A stretch of 46,097 nt of DNA from Candidatus Bathyarchaeota archaeon BA1 (GTDB lineage: Archaea; Thermoproteota; Bathyarchaeia; Bathyarchaeales; Bathyarchaeaceae): positions 1 through 46,097 of the forward strand of contig LIHJ01000079.1 of the NCBI GenBank assembly GCA_001399805.1, in the 5' to 3' direction. Under the pieces are notes generated by a model. That model had not been told where the DNA came from, did not search any database, and saw only the letters and a program-made list of their open reading frames with translations. Both the position numbers and the translations under genes were made by a program. Positions 8,207 through 17,070 of the stretch are shown here, piece by piece; positions within the stretch are counted from its first letter, which is position 1; each line of letters begins with the position of its first letter.

Positions 8207-9250
8207 ATGAAAGCGGCTGTTCTTCATGCACCCAAAGACCTTAGGATTGAAGAGGTTGAAATGCCAACAGCGGGGGTGGGAGAGGTGGTGGTGAAGGTTA
8301 AGGCTACAGGCGTATGCCCCACAGATCTGAGGAAATACATGGGTGCGAGCGAGGTGAGGGAGCCCATAATTCTGGGCCATGAGTTCTCGGGGAATATTTA
8401 TGATGTTGGAGAGGGCGTTCTAGGTCTAAGAAAGGGAGATAGGGTTACAGTTAATCCGTTCTTATACTGCTTTGGGTGTAGATACTGCAGGCTTGGGAGG
8501 TTTAACCTATGCTCCAATCTGGGAGCCCTCGGCGGAGCTGCTGAGCTCGGAAGAAGGCTCAATGGGTCATTCGCCGAGTACGTCAAGGTCCCAGCCGAGA
8601 GCGTATACGTGATCGGCCCAGAAGTCCCGTATGAGGAGGCTGCCTTAACGGAGCCCCTGGCCTCTTGCTTGAATGGAATCCTGATGTGTAACATGAAGCC
8701 CGGGGATACCGTCGTCATAATCGGGGCAGGGCCAATAGGCCTAATGCATCTACAGCTGGCTCGGCTCTTCGGAGCCTCAAAGGTCGTGATAAGTGATCCC
8801 CTCAAACACAGGAGGGCTAAGGCTTTAGAGCTTGGCGCCGACTACGCCATAGACCCCGAGACCGAAGAGCCTGTGACAAGGGTTAGGGACTTAAGCGGGG
8901 GGATGGGTGCTGACGTGGTGGTAGTTGCGACTGGTGGAAGGGTCGAGGCCACCTGCACGGAGCAGGGCTTGAGGATGGTGTCGAAAGGAGGGGTCGTCAA
9001 CATATTCACCGGAACATGGCCCTCGACCCACGTTAAGCTGGACCCCAACTTGGTACATTACGGCGAGGTTACTCTGCTCGGGAGTCACCTATTCACCCCA
9101 GCCATCTTCTCAAGGGCCGTGAAACTGGTGTCAAGTGGCAGGCTTCGGTTAGGAAGAATAGTGAGTAACATCCTTCCTCTCGACGAAATCGTAAAGGCAT
9201 TTAATATAGCCTTGGACAAACAGGCTTTCAAGGTAGAACTTAAACCGTGA
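8207..9250 (+). CDS. Zinc-dependent medium-chain alcohol/polyol dehydrogenase
   Basis: Cytosolic NAD(P)-dependent oxidoreductase of the MDR family, in the sorbitol/threonine dehydrogenase branch; the substrate cannot be fixed from sequence. The 347 residues show catalytic zinc ligands Cys37 (GVCPTD) and His58-Glu59 (LGHEF). All four structural zinc cysteines are present (88, 91, 94, 102), as is a Rossmann motif IIGAGPIG at 171-178. The ATG is preceded by a GAGGT Shine-Dalgarno at 8192-8196. It stands alone. It is one of two such dehydrogenases in the window and the two differ clearly in sequence. Confidence 0.88.
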   Translation: MKAAVLHAPKDLRIEEVEMPTAGVGEVVVKVKATGVCPTDLRKYMGASEVREPIILGHEFSGNIYDVGEGVLGLRKGDRVTVNPFLYCFGCRYCRLGRFNLCSNLGALGGAAELGRRLNGSFAEYVKVPAESVYVIGPEVPYEEAALTEPLASCLNGILMCNMKPGDTVVIIGAGPIGLMHLQLARLFGASKVVISDPLKHRRAKALELGADYAIDPETEEPVTRVRDLSGGMGADVVVVATGGRVEATCTEQGLRMVSKGGVVNIFTGTWPSTHVKLDPNLVHYGEVTLLGSHLFTPAIFSRAVKLVSSGRLRLGRIVSNILPLDEIVKAFNIALDKQAFKVELKP

Positions 9251-9767
9251 ACTACATATTCACAAAATGATAGAGGCTTCCTGCTTCAACGACAGAGCTT
9301 GCTGAGATAACTCTCTGTAAAAGCTGTATCTTCACAGGCTCAAGGGGCTGTGCCCCTGAGGTTTACCTTCACAACTCAAGTATTAGCTCTTTCAGCCTTA
9401 AGTCTCCGCGTTCCAACACCAGCCGTTTTTTGGCTCGCCTCGCAAGAACCATTAGCCCATGGCTATAGGCTCCCAACCTACCCCCCTACGTTTTGTGTTG
9501 TAAATTTAATACTATACGTCAATAGAGTAGGAGTCGAAATGGCTAAAATTAAATTGCTTTTCCCGCTGTCAAGCCTAAGCGTCATAATAAGGAAGTTTCA
9601 GCAACAATTGTCGTTCTCTCATTTGGCGTTCTTCTCATATACAATTGCCTATCGGGTAAGAAAATTGGATGCCTCTTGGTCTACCCCATAAAAATAGTCG
9701 AGTATAGGAGTTAAATCTACATTGTGAACCCGCAATGGTGTAGTACTTCTGGCACTACGGTGATAAC
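9251..9767. other. Intergenic stretch without a supported gene
   Basis: The plus-strand open frame at 9350-9691 has low-complexity, Pro/Leu/Ser-rich composition, no ribosome binding site and no recognisable domain. On the minus strand a 27-residue ORF (MVLARRAKKRLVLERGDLRL at its start) is too short to judge. I see no repeats or RNA gene. Confidence 0.35.
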
Positions 9768-9897
9768 ATGGTGGAGGAAGTAGTTAAGGTAACCCGGAAA
9801 TATAGGAGATAAGTTGAAGGTTATGGATGAAGGCGAGTTTATCATTCTGAGGAAAGTGGGGGAGAGGAGAAATTTGCTGGAGCTTGCTGGATGCTAG
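9768..9897 (+). pseudogene. AbrB-family antitoxin remnant with an internal deletion
   Basis: ATG 9768 opens VEEVVKVTRKYRR and then stops; a second frame resumes KLKVMDEGEFIILRKVGERR NLLELAGC-stop. The two halves are the start and end of an AbrB hairpin domain; the central TIPKEVREKLG-type segment is missing. A single gene with an internal out-of-frame deletion explains both pieces. No toxin partner follows in this orientation. Confidence 0.6.
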
Positions 9898-10101
9898 GGA
9901 GGGTACCCTGAAAATCCTGATGAATTCATGTCGGAGATCCGAAAGTTGTGGTCTACATTCTGCTTTTCTAGTTTCGTAAAACTTATTTGCCATCAATAAG
10001 CAGTGGTCTAAACTATGCATCAGATTCTCAACATCCTCTTCACCCAACTTTTCTACAACACGCTCAACTTCTTCGATAAATTTCCTCGTCATAACCCGCA
10101 C
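9784..10101 (-). CDS. Possible small helical protein, mostly uncertain
   Basis: The first 45 residues (MTRKFIEEVERVVEKLGEED and LMHSLDHCLLMANKFYETRK) have the acidic/basic pattern of a real helical protein. The last 40 residues read like antisense of the AbrB remnant. It may be a truncated gene whose true 3' end has been replaced. The GTG at 10101 or the ATG at 10092 could be the start. No family is recognised. Confidence 0.3.
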   Translation of the reverse strand: MRVMTRKFIEEVERVVEKLGEEDVENLMHSLDHCLLMANKFYETRKAECRPQLSDLRHEFIRIFRVPSLASSKLQQISPLPHFPQNDKLAFIHNLQLISYISGLP

Positions 10102-10191
10102 CTACTACAAGAGTCGGGGGAATCGCAGTTATAAGCATTCTCCATTTAGACTCAAATCCTCTGAGGGAACGTTGAGAACGTGGTGAACGTA

Positions 10192-10560
10192 ATGGAGAAC
10201 GTCGGGTTGAGGGAAAGGGTAGCGCAACTCATCAAGGAGTGGTACGGTGGGGGGCCCCTCGGTGAGGGTTACTTTGAAAGAGCCGTCAACAAGTCGGAAA
10301 GCCTTTTATGCGGCGTTTCCCGGCGGTCTGGCTGAAGCATGCGAAGCTGTCGAAGTACCTGTGCCTGGCCAGAGGCTAGCTGAAACGAAAAGCGCATCGC
10401 TCACCCGCTCTAGCGTGCGCGCTTGCTATTGGAATATGGGAAGAGAAATACATAAGAGGCCCCTTCACAGGCGGTTAAACTTCTCATGGAAAAGATTGAG
10501 GGCATTCTGGAGATGGACAAGAGGACGGCGGAGTTTCGAGGGACTCTAACATTTGACTAA
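10192..10560 (+). pseudogene. Decayed gene of unknown family
   Basis: ATG 10192 begins LRERVAQLIKEWYGGGPLGE with GYFERAVNKS. The sense then moves to a second frame with RRFPAVWLKHAKLSKYLCLA and later fragments GIWEEKYIRGPFTGG and VKLLMEKIEGILEMDKRT, the last ending at TAA 10558. Several stops and frame changes lie between them. The pieces look like parts of one helical protein, possibly a PaREP/HEPN-like accessory family, but I cannot assign it. The open frame at 10247-10549 is a shadow of this remnant. Confidence 0.45.
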
Positions 10561-10703
10561 ACCACATTGAAAGCAAGCTGGACTGGACCCTAGGAACCCT
10601 CATCACCGTGTGGATCTCACCAGTCAGCTTAATCATGATGGTCCTGATGCGCTTGGGATAAGCGTTCTTAACATTCTTCTCCATGTAGCCTTTTTAAAGT
10701 GGA

Positions 10704-11632
10704 CTATTGTATCTTAGAAACGAAAGATATCATCTTTTTTCCTACGTCTCCACTCTGATAGAGAACGTGATATACCATACTTACTAGTGGAAGGTCTTTC
10801 TGGATTTTTAATTTTCCTTCCATTTCGAGTTTTAGCGCTAATCTATAAGCCTTTTTCGCGGTTGGGTGTCCTTCCACCGTCAATCCTCTTCTTTGCATCT
10901 CGTTTAGGGCTTCATCGACCCTCATGCCGGACCCGAGGAGGCACCCAAATTCACTATTTCTGCCCCCTTTACATGTGACCTCTAGGTCGCCGATGCCAGC
11001 CAAGCCTAATACGGTTTCTTCATCTCCGCCCATAGCCGTGACGAACCTCCTCATTTCACCCACAGCAGAGCTGAAAACTAATGCCTTGGTGTTGTTCATG
11101 TCCTTTTGTCCCTTGCGTCTCATTATGCCATCGCAGGCCCCTACTATGATCGCATACGAGTTCTTTAAAGCGGCGCAGATCTCAACACCTACAACATCCT
11201 TACTGATTGTAACTCTGTAATTGGCGGTTCTATATCTGTTGGCAACTCTTAAGGACACCTAAGTCATTTGAGGCGGAGACCACAGCCGTGGGTATACCAA
11301 AAGCTACTTCCTTTGCGATGGAGGGCCCTCTAACAACCACTACAGTAATATTTTCCCGCATATCTTCAGGAAGAGAACCATATATGATCTCAGAAATAGT
11401 AGCAACCCTTCCATCAAGTTCCTCATCCCTTAGTAACGGATATCAGAATAATATCCTATTCCAGACAGAGCGCGGCTTTCTTAGTGACACTTTTGATGCT
11501 TGCAGAAGACCGTTAACACAGCCGCCTCCCTATCCTTATTCCCTCATCTAGATTCTCAGCAAAGAACGCTTTAACCTGAACAACCTTAGTCCTAACCGTG
11601 GATGGGTGCCCGTTTTACCACTTGATGAGGGA
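10704..11632 (-). pseudogene. gpsA: Broken NAD(P)-dependent glycerol-3-phosphate dehydrogenase
   Basis: GpsA interconverts DHAP and sn-glycerol 3-phosphate. The C-terminal catalytic domain is intact from DVVGVEICAALKNSYAI through LAGIGDLEVTCKGGRNSEFG to TVEGHPTAKKAYRLAL (10704-11258). Upstream parts are in other frames: ENITVVVVRGPSIAKEVAFG and IPTAVVSASNDLGVL, then DIILISVTKG, then FFAENLDEGIRIG. At least three frameshifts separate them, and the N-terminal GxGxxG segment is missing. It lies at the end of the glp-type operon on the same strand, so its loss may be tolerated because the FAD enzyme remains. Confidence 0.85.
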
Positions 11633-11667
11633 GAAGAGGTCTCTATAGGAGCCTAGATATGTTTACT

Positions 11668-12072
11668 TCATTTCTGGTTGTTGGCTTTTAATTCTCCTCC
11701 AATGTGATCTAAGCTTCTTGTGGCAATGATGTCCACTCCTAAATCAAGGATGTTTTTAATGATCGCATCGCCTGCTTTTATTGGAGTGTCCAGCACTATT
11801 TTGGCTAGCTCTAATGCGCACTCCATCAATCTTCCTTTTGGGATGGGTTGGGTTGCCCGAGCAGGTAAAACAGGTATTCCAGCCCCTCTTACTCTAACTG
11901 TTGTGAAGAAATCCCTCATCGGCGCCTCAATTTCCTTTCGTGTGTGCTCCTCTCCACGCTGGCACTCAATGTTATCGATCTCCGTGATTTCCCCATTCTC
12001 CATGGTCACCCTTGCTCTACATCCTATGGGACAAATGATGCAGGTAATCTCACGCTTCTCTCTCTTCATCAA
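11668..12072 (-). CDS. DUF1667 protein of the glycerol-3-phosphate dehydrogenase operon
   Basis: A 134-residue protein with an N-terminal CIICPIGCRARV cysteine motif and a further Cys in IECQRGEEHTRKE, followed by RDFFTTVRVRG and LPARATQPIPKGRL. This is the DUF1667 pattern, a small metal or Fe-S binding protein that co-occurs with GlpA-type dehydrogenases and FAD/NAD oxidoreductases. Its ATG overlaps the stop of the upstream oxidoreductase by four bases (ATGA). A role in passing electrons from the flavoprotein is likely but is inferred from context. Confidence 0.85.
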   Translation of the reverse strand: MMKREKREITCIICPIGCRARVTMENGEITEIDNIECQRGEEHTRKEIEAPMRDFFTTVRVRGAGIPVLPARATQPIPKGRLMECALELAKIVLDTPIKAGDAIIKNILDLGVDIIATRSLDHIGGELKANNQK

Positions 12073-13319
12073 CGAGCCACCTCCTCCATACTCACCAATA
12101 GTACCGGCTTTTTCTCCAATTTCATGAGTCTTTCCTCAGTGAGCTCGATCACTATCATTTCCGGCGGCCTCACCACACGCTCCGGAAACCTTAGGTTTTG
12201 TATCCTCACCTCCACATTCCGCATGGGCTTTTTCGCTCGTATGTAGAGGGTTACAGGCCTTTCACCACCGATTATCTGTGGCACAACAGACCTTACGTTA
12301 TCCCCACTTTTCAAAGCAATTTCCCTCCTTAAAGGAGGCAACTCATTCAAAACGTACCTCGCGGCGCTTTCCCCCGCCAGTTCACCAACACGGCTCACGT
12401 AATCAACCAGATCATAAACAGTGACGACATTTCCGCAGGCGAATATTCCCGGAATGGAGGTTTCCATACGCTCATTAACAACAGGTCCGCCCGTTGTAGA
12501 ATCTAAAACTATCCCCGCGTCTTCTGAAAGCTCATTTTCCGGGATCAAACCCACTGACAGTACTAGTGTGTCACACATAATCTTCTCTTCCACCCCAGGA
12601 ACGGTATTTCCCTCTGCGTCCACTTTAGATATGGTTACTGCCTCAACTCTATCATGTCCATGGATGAAGGTGATGGTGCGCTCCAATAGCAGAGGAATCC
12701 CAAAATCCTCCAGGCATTGAACCACGTTTCTCGTTAACCCGCCTGGATATGGCATCGCCTCCACCACAGCCTTCACGCTAGCTCCTTCCATAGCAAATCT
12801 TCTCGCCATTATCAATCCGACATCCCCCGAGCCTAAAATAACCACATCCCTGCCCGGCATGTAACCCTCGATGTCCATGAGCCTCTGCGCGGTTCCTGCC
12901 GTATAAATCCCGGCTGGTCGGGTTCCAGGTATGCATAGTGCACCCCTTGTTTTCTCCCTGCAACCCATGGCTAGAACAATTGCCTTGGCCCGAAGTGTTA
13001 GCAAACCATCAACACTGTTAACTGCCAAAATCTCCTTGTTCGGTGTGATCTTCAGAACCATGGTCTCTAACTTACACTCGATCTGTAAGTCTTGCGCTCT
13101 TTTGATAAATGTGGAGATGTATTCTGGACCAGTTAAATTCTCCTTAAAATGATGCAGCCCAAATCCCGTGTGGATGCATTGTGGGAGGATTCCTCCAAGC
13201 TCCTCATTACGATCAAGGATCACAACATCTTTTATCCCAGCTTCCTTGGCTTTAATAGCAGCCGCTAAGCCGGCAGCTCCTCCCCCTATCACAGCTATAT
13301 CGATATCTCTCCTTATCAT
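12069..13319 (-). CDS. FAD/NAD(P)-dependent pyridine nucleotide-disulfide-type oxidoreductase
   Basis: Two-dinucleotide-fold flavoprotein (416 residues) accompanying GlpA-like dehydrogenases. The FAD site is IAVIGGGAAGLAAAIKAKEA near the N-terminus; the NAD(P) site is DVVILGSGDVGLIMARRFAM around residue 160. The second FAD motif is TSIPGIFACGNV near residue 290. No CxxxxC redox disulfide is evident, as in NADH-oxidase-like and opine/glycerol-type subunits. It overlaps both neighbours by four bases, so three genes form one translationally coupled operon. It probably takes electrons from the GlpA subunit. Confidence 0.88.
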   Translation of the reverse strand: MIRRDIDIAVIGGGAAGLAAAIKAKEAGIKDVVILDRNEELGGILPQCIHTGFGLHHFKENLTGPEYISTFIKRAQDLQIECKLETMVLKITPNKEILAVNSVDGLLTLRAKAIVLAMGCREKTRGALCIPGTRPAGIYTAGTAQRLMDIEGYMPGRDVVILGSGDVGLIMARRFAMEGASVKAVVEAMPYPGGLTRNVVQCLEDFGIPLLLERTITFIHGHDRVEAVTISKVDAEGNTVPGVEEKIMCDTLVLSVGLIPENELSEDAGIVLDSTTGGPVVNERMETSIPGIFACGNVVTVYDLVDYVSRVGELAGESAARYVLNELPPLRREIALKSGDNVRSVVPQIIGGERPVTLYIRAKKPMRNVEVRIQNLRFPERVVRPPEMIVIELTEERLMKLEKKPVLLVSMEEVAR

Positions 13320-14785
13320 TTGACCCCGCCCCCAAGTAAAAGCGACTTAATTCCATACGGCAGTAGTTTAGAGTTGCCGCCTCGTTTGGTGACATCCTCC
13401 ATTGGAACTGCAGGCTCTCTAGATAAGATTCTGATAACGCGTGGAGTGCAAAAACCCCCTTGGCATCGCCCCATCCCCGCCCTAGTTCGGAACTTGACCC
13501 CATCCAGCGTGGTGGCTCCCCGCCGGATGGCCTCCACAACCTCCCCCTCAGTCACGTATTCACAACGACAAACAACGTGACCATACGTGGGATCCTGCGC
13601 AATTAGCTTCTTCGCTTTATTGAAAGAGAGCTCCCGGATTGATCTATCAATGGATTTGCGATAGGGATCGAAGGCTTCCTTTTCCTCTAGCTTTAGCCCC
13701 TCGCACCTTAAAATATTAACTACTTTTTTGGCAATTGCCGGGGCAGATGTTAAGCCGGGCGATTTGATGCCTGCCGCATTAATAAATCCCTTCACTTCAT
13801 CGTATGCCTCAATTATGAAGTCGCCAGTGCTGGGTTCGGCGCGTAGACCAGCATAGTTAGCAATTATCATGTTCTTCCTCAAAGAAAGATTTGGCACTAG
13901 CCTAAGTGCACCCTTAAAGACTTCCTCTAACCCAGTGAAGGTGGTAGCCACATCAGTTTTATCCTCTATGTCATGGGCGTTAGGCCCGATAAGCAGGTTT
14001 CCGTCAATGGTTGGGGTAACCACTATTCCCTTGCTAATGGGGGTGGGAGTGGGGAAAAGAACGTGGTTAACGAAACCGCCAAGCCTTTTATCCAGAACAT
14101 AATACTCGCCCTTTCGAGGTGTAATGGAAAAATGGGATATGCCCACCATGGCGGATACTTCATCAGCATATAACCCTGCTGCATTGATCACGTAATTGGC
14201 TTCAATACACCCTCTATTAGTCTGGACAGCCTTTACTTCCCCTTTCTCTACGAGAATTTTTCCGACCTTAGTCTCTAAAAGAACTCTCACTCCATTTTGT
14301 AAAGTATTTTCCACTAATGCTATGGCCATCTCATAAGGACTGGCTATCCCAGCTGTTGGGGCATATAGAGCAGCGATGGATTCCTCACTAAGGTTTGGCT
14401 CCATTTGAAAAAGCCTGTCACGATCCTCTATGATCTCCAGGCTTGGAACCCCATTTTTTCCACCCCTCTCTTTAAGTTCCTCAAGAATGCCTATGTCATC
14501 ATCCCTTAGGGCAACGACAAGAGATCCTATTCTTTTAAAGGGCACGTCAAGCTCGGATGAAAGCTCGGACCATAAAGCATTGCCTCGCCGACATAAATCA
14601 GCCTTTACTGTCCCTGGCATGTCATCATAGCCTGCATGGATAATGCCAGTGTTTGCCTTCGTGGAGCCGAAGGCTATATCGGATTCCCCCTCAACTAAAA
14701 CAGTATCCACATTATATTGAGATAGCTCCCGAGCTATCGATACCCCTACGATTCCGCCACCAATGATCACAACATCCGCCTTCAT
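13316..14785 (-). CDS. glpA: FAD-dependent glycerol-3-phosphate dehydrogenase with BFD-like Fe-S domain
   Basis: Oxidises glycerol 3-phosphate to DHAP. The 489-residue protein opens with the Rossmann motif VVIIGGGIVGVSIARELSQY and the DAO-family segment GSTKANTGIIHAGYD. It closes with a [2Fe-2S]-binding BFD-like domain, CRCEYVTEGEVVEAIRRG followed by GMGRCQGGFC, at about residues 403-445. The same architecture is found in archaeal and anaerobic GlpA. It is the first gene of the operon. A TATA-like CTATAAAGATTTAG lies about 60 bases upstream on the minus strand. The alternative of another DAO-family oxidase, such as hydroxyglutarate oxidase, is less likely given the partner genes. Confidence 0.88.
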   Translation of the reverse strand: MKADVVIIGGGIVGVSIARELSQYNVDTVLVEGESDIAFGSTKANTGIIHAGYDDMPGTVKADLCRRGNALWSELSSELDVPFKRIGSLVVALRDDDIGILEELKERGGKNGVPSLEIIEDRDRLFQMEPNLSEESIAALYAPTAGIASPYEMAIALVENTLQNGVRVLLETKVGKILVEKGEVKAVQTNRGCIEANYVINAAGLYADEVSAMVGISHFSITPRKGEYYVLDKRLGGFVNHVLFPTPTPISKGIVVTPTIDGNLLIGPNAHDIEDKTDVATTFTGLEEVFKGALRLVPNLSLRKNMIIANYAGLRAEPSTGDFIIEAYDEVKGFINAAGIKSPGLTSAPAIAKKVVNILRCEGLKLEEKEAFDPYRKSIDRSIRELSFNKAKKLIAQDPTYGHVVCRCEYVTEGEVVEAIRRGATTLDGVKFRTRAGMGRCQGGFCTPRVIRILSREPAVPMEDVTKRGGNSKLLPYGIKSLLLGGGVK

Positions 14786-14971
14786 CTTTCAAACCCTTTA
14801 TCAGTTAATGAGGGAGGGCTATTTTATTCTAAATCTTTATAGAATCTCGCCAACTGGTTAACACCTTGCTACCTAATAGCGGCTTTACTTCTTGTAGCTG
14901 GGTTTTCCTCATCAAAATGTCTTTAAGAGTTTTTGAATTTGTCGATGATTGCTGTGGAGAGGATTGGCGTT

Positions 14972-15217
14972 TTAGTATCCTTCTCTTATTAAGGCTAATG
15001 CTAGATATAGACCGTCTTCGCTTAATCCCACGGCCTCTCCCTTTTTATAATAGGAGACTAAGGCTTTCCTGTTGAGTTCTTTTAGGACACGTTTATAGTC
15101 AGGTACTAATTTAAGGAAGGGAATGGGTATGTAGGGTGATCGTTCGGCTTTTTGTCTGCGTAGGATTAGTGCGAGACATCGTTTCTCACTCTCGGAAAGG
15201 AAAATTTGATTACTCAT
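14972..15217 (-). CDS. Small winged-helix-like protein
   Basis: An 81-residue protein: LSESEKRCLALILRRQKAER, then FLKLVPDYKRVLKELNRKAL, then GLSEDGLYLALALIREGY. The pattern of three helices and a C-terminal G-L-S-xx-G-xx-LA segment is typical of short archaeal winged-helix regulators. It is divergent from the HTH gene that starts at 15380, and the A+T-rich 160 bases between them probably hold both promoters. The target is unknown. Confidence 0.6.
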   Translation of the reverse strand: MSNQIFLSESEKRCLALILRRQKAERSPYIPIPFLKLVPDYKRVLKELNRKALVSYYKKGEAVGLSEDGLYLALALIREGY

Positions 15218-15379
15218 GCATAACTCCTTTATCTTAATAACCTTTGATCTAGCATTTAAAAGTATCGATAAAAGATAATTTAAGCGATAAATTTATAAGT
15301 ATCTTTAATTATATTTGGTTGGAAAGATAATATTAAACATCACAATAAGTTTACGTAAACATCAGTGAGGAGGTGTAAA

Positions 15380-15829
15380 ATGGAAAATTTAAGGGATAAG
15401 ATCTCTTTGCTCATTGAAGAGGAACCTCGCACTGCTACGGAACTTTCCAGAATGTTAGGTAGTCATCATTTTACTATCGCGAAGTTACTTTCTCGCTTGA
15501 TGATGGAAAATCCTTCTATTAAGTCAAAAAAGGTTGGGAGATATGAGATTTTCTGGATTAAGAGAGAACCCTTGGAGGGGTACGTCAGTTATGTTCGAGA
15601 AACAACTTCAATAACTCCAAGAATTAACGTTTTGGTTAGTTTGTACAATAAAAAAGCTTTTGATCCAGAAAAAGCAGCATCAGCAGAAGATTTCTCAGAG
15701 GAGGAACGAAAAATAATAGATGAGTTAGCAGCGAAACAAAGGGTTATAGTCACAACAAGAGGGCACATTTATCTGACAGAGTTAGGAAGAGGAATAGCGG
15801 AAGGAGCCAAATTAGCGCATAATATATGA
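15380..15829 (+). CDS. Winged-helix transcriptional regulator
   Basis: About 149 residues. The N-terminal half is a winged helix-turn-helix (LIEEEPRTATELSRMLGSHH, then IAKLLSRLMMENPSIKSKKV and YEIFWIKRE). The C-terminal half has a second helix-strand pattern (SEEERKIIDELAAKQRVIVT, then HIYLTELGRGIAEG), possibly another winged helix. I chose ATG 15380 over GTG 15365 because GGAGGTG at 15369-15375 sits at the right spacing before it. It is divergently placed from another small regulator. Confidence 0.7.
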   Translation: MENLRDKISLLIEEEPRTATELSRMLGSHHFTIAKLLSRLMMENPSIKSKKVGRYEIFWIKREPLEGYVSYVRETTSITPRINVLVSLYNKKAFDPEKAASAEDFSEEERKIIDELAAKQRVIVTTRGHIYLTELGRGIAEGAKLAHNI

Positions 15830-16060
15830 ATTAGAGGGTTGCTGTAGTAGGGCTTCTGGGTTTGCTTGTCCATCGTAGATTATTGTGACTGAGCCATATT
15901 GCTCCGTTCTTATCCATGGGATGAGTTCCTTCAGCTTTCTTATATTAAAGCTTAGGGTTGCGTATGCTAGTGGGAGATTATGTTTGCCCTTTAAGGCTTC
16001 TCTGCGTATGTAGTTGGTGGTGATGACCATGTTTTCGCGGGCTGGTTGTAATGCATTCAT
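15812..16060 (-). CDS. Hypothetical protein, possible fragment
   Basis: From ATG 16060 an 82-residue product reads NMVITTNYIRREALKGKHNL, PLAYATLSFNIRKLKELIPW and EQYGSVTIIYDGQ. The composition looks coding, but there is no ribosome binding site. The last 18 bases overlap the 3' end of the convergent regulator gene. I do not recognise a family. The longer open frame reaching 16279 is antisense to the cupin gene and I do not accept that extension. Confidence 0.4.
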   Translation of the reverse strand: MNALQPARENMVITTNYIRREALKGKHNLPLAYATLSFNIRKLKELIPWIRTEQYGSVTIIYDGQANPEALLQQPSNSYIMR

Positions 16061-16118
16061 CTGAGGATAAGCCCTTATATGGGACAAAAGGAAAGTAAAA
16101 TATTGGGTGGGGGAGGAT

Positions 16119-16460
16119 ATGTGGAGCATTATTGAGTCTGAGAAAATCCCATTCTCTTCATATCCTAAGGGTGTTTCCAGCATCAAGAGGATTCTTGAAC
16201 AAAAAACTGTTGGGAGTAGGCGTTTCACGGGCTTCGGGCTCTTGGAAATACCGCCCGGCGGGATATTTCCCCAGCACACCCATCCAGACCGCGAAGAGAT
16301 CTACTATGTATTATCAGGTTCGGGAACCATTATGATAGAGGATAAAGAAATGGAGGCCAAAGAGGGCCTAACCATATATGTGCCCGGCGAGTTTCCTCAT
16401 GGGATGAGGAACCAAACGGATAAACCGCTGATAGTCTTATTTGTACATGCACTAGTTTAA
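16119..16460 (+). CDS. Cupin-domain protein
   Basis: A single small cupin of 113 residues. The metal-binding motifs are visible: GIFPQHTHPDREEIYYVLSG (His53, His55, Glu59/60) and PGEFPHGMRN (His94). A metal-dependent beta-barrel enzyme or small-molecule sensor is expected; no substrate can be named. GGGGGAGGAT directly before ATG 16119 fixes the start, although an in-frame GTG exists at 16107. The gene is monocistronic. Confidence 0.85.
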   Translation: MWSIIESEKIPFSSYPKGVSSIKRILEQKTVGSRRFTGFGLLEIPPGGIFPQHTHPDREEIYYVLSGSGTIMIEDKEMEAKEGLTIYVPGEFPHGMRNQTDKPLIVLFVHALV

Positions 16461-16725
16461 GTCTATTAGCGCGCGCGATATGTGGCCAACCCCAATTACT
16501 AATCCCAGCTAGAGTTTCTGCTATCCTTCCTACTTCTGATTCAAGTTCTCTTAATCTCTTAAGCCCTTTAAAATAATCTATGAACGCTTTTACTTTTTCC
16601 TCTCTAGACTCTAATTCGGGTATTTTATTTTCTAAGTCTCTAAGTGCTTTCAGTCCCTTAAAATACATATCAACATATTTGAACAAAACTTCTTCTAATT
16701 CGCTTTCCGACATTTCTAACAGCAC
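16330..16725 (-). CDS. Helical coiled-coil protein, 3' part uncertain
   Basis: From GTG 16725 (or ATG 16713) the first 85 residues form a charged helix-rich protein with an internal repeat: YFKGLKALRDLENKIPELES and YFKGLKRLRELESEVGRIAE. The last 45 residues lie antisense to the cupin gene and have unlikely composition, so the true end may lie elsewhere. A GGGGTGT sequence precedes the start. No function is recognised. Confidence 0.45.
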   Translation of the reverse strand: MLLEMSESELEEVLFKYVDMYFKGLKALRDLENKIPELESREEKVKAFIDYFKGLKRLRELESEVGRIAETLAGISNWGWPHIARANRLKLVHVQIRLSAVYPFGSSSHEETRRAHIWLGPLWPPFLYPLS

Positions 16726-16779
16726 ACCCCTACGTTAAGCAATTTATTATATTAAGCGTTTAGCGCGCATTAGGTATAT

Positions 16780-17070
16780 ATGTGGCATTCGAACATGGAG
16801 GGCTGTGCGGAAGTGAAGTACGAGAACAAAATCTTGTTCGTTTTCTTGCTCGCCGTTGGTGGAGTCTTAAACGTGACAAGTTACTTCGTGCGCTTCCATC
16901 ACTTCCACTTCGGGTTCGCCTTTCTGGTAACGGCGGTAGTCGTCTATGCGTTTTTCTGTCGCAAATACGAGGATGATGCCCCGCGCTTGATCTTCTACCT
17001 GTTGCTAGTGATGGGAGTTATGGCCGTCGCAGCCGATATGAAGGATCTTATCGCGCTTCTAGGTACTTGA
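16780..17070 (+). CDS. Small membrane protein
   Basis: A 96-residue protein with three hydrophobic segments: ILFVFLLAVGGVLNVTSYFV, FGFAFLVTAVVVYAFF and LIFYLLLVMGVMAVAADM. There is a His-rich turn, RFHHFHF, between the first two. ATG 16795 is an alternative start. The His cluster at a membrane interface might bind a metal, but this is only a guess. A low-quality 44-residue minus-strand ORF (17048-17182, starting MPKRSREEVEQVV) overlaps its 3' end. Confidence 0.6.
   Translation: MWHSNMEGCAEVKYENKILFVFLLAVGGVLNVTSYFVRFHHFHFGFAFLVTAVVVYAFFCRKYEDDAPRLIFYLLLVMGVMAVAADMKDLIALLGT

Noticed and set aside
9350..9691. 113-residue plus-strand open frame
   Set aside because: Low-complexity composition, no start signal and no domain; treated as random open frame.
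10247..10549. 100-residue plus-strand frame
   Set aside because: It is one frame of a decayed gene whose conserved pieces lie in the other two frames.
10484..10684. Minus-strand frame with RIRTIMIKLTGEIHTVMRVP
   Set aside because: The first 40 residues look somewhat coding, but it overlaps the decayed gene at 10192-10560 and the rest is poor; could be a fragment but cannot be supported.
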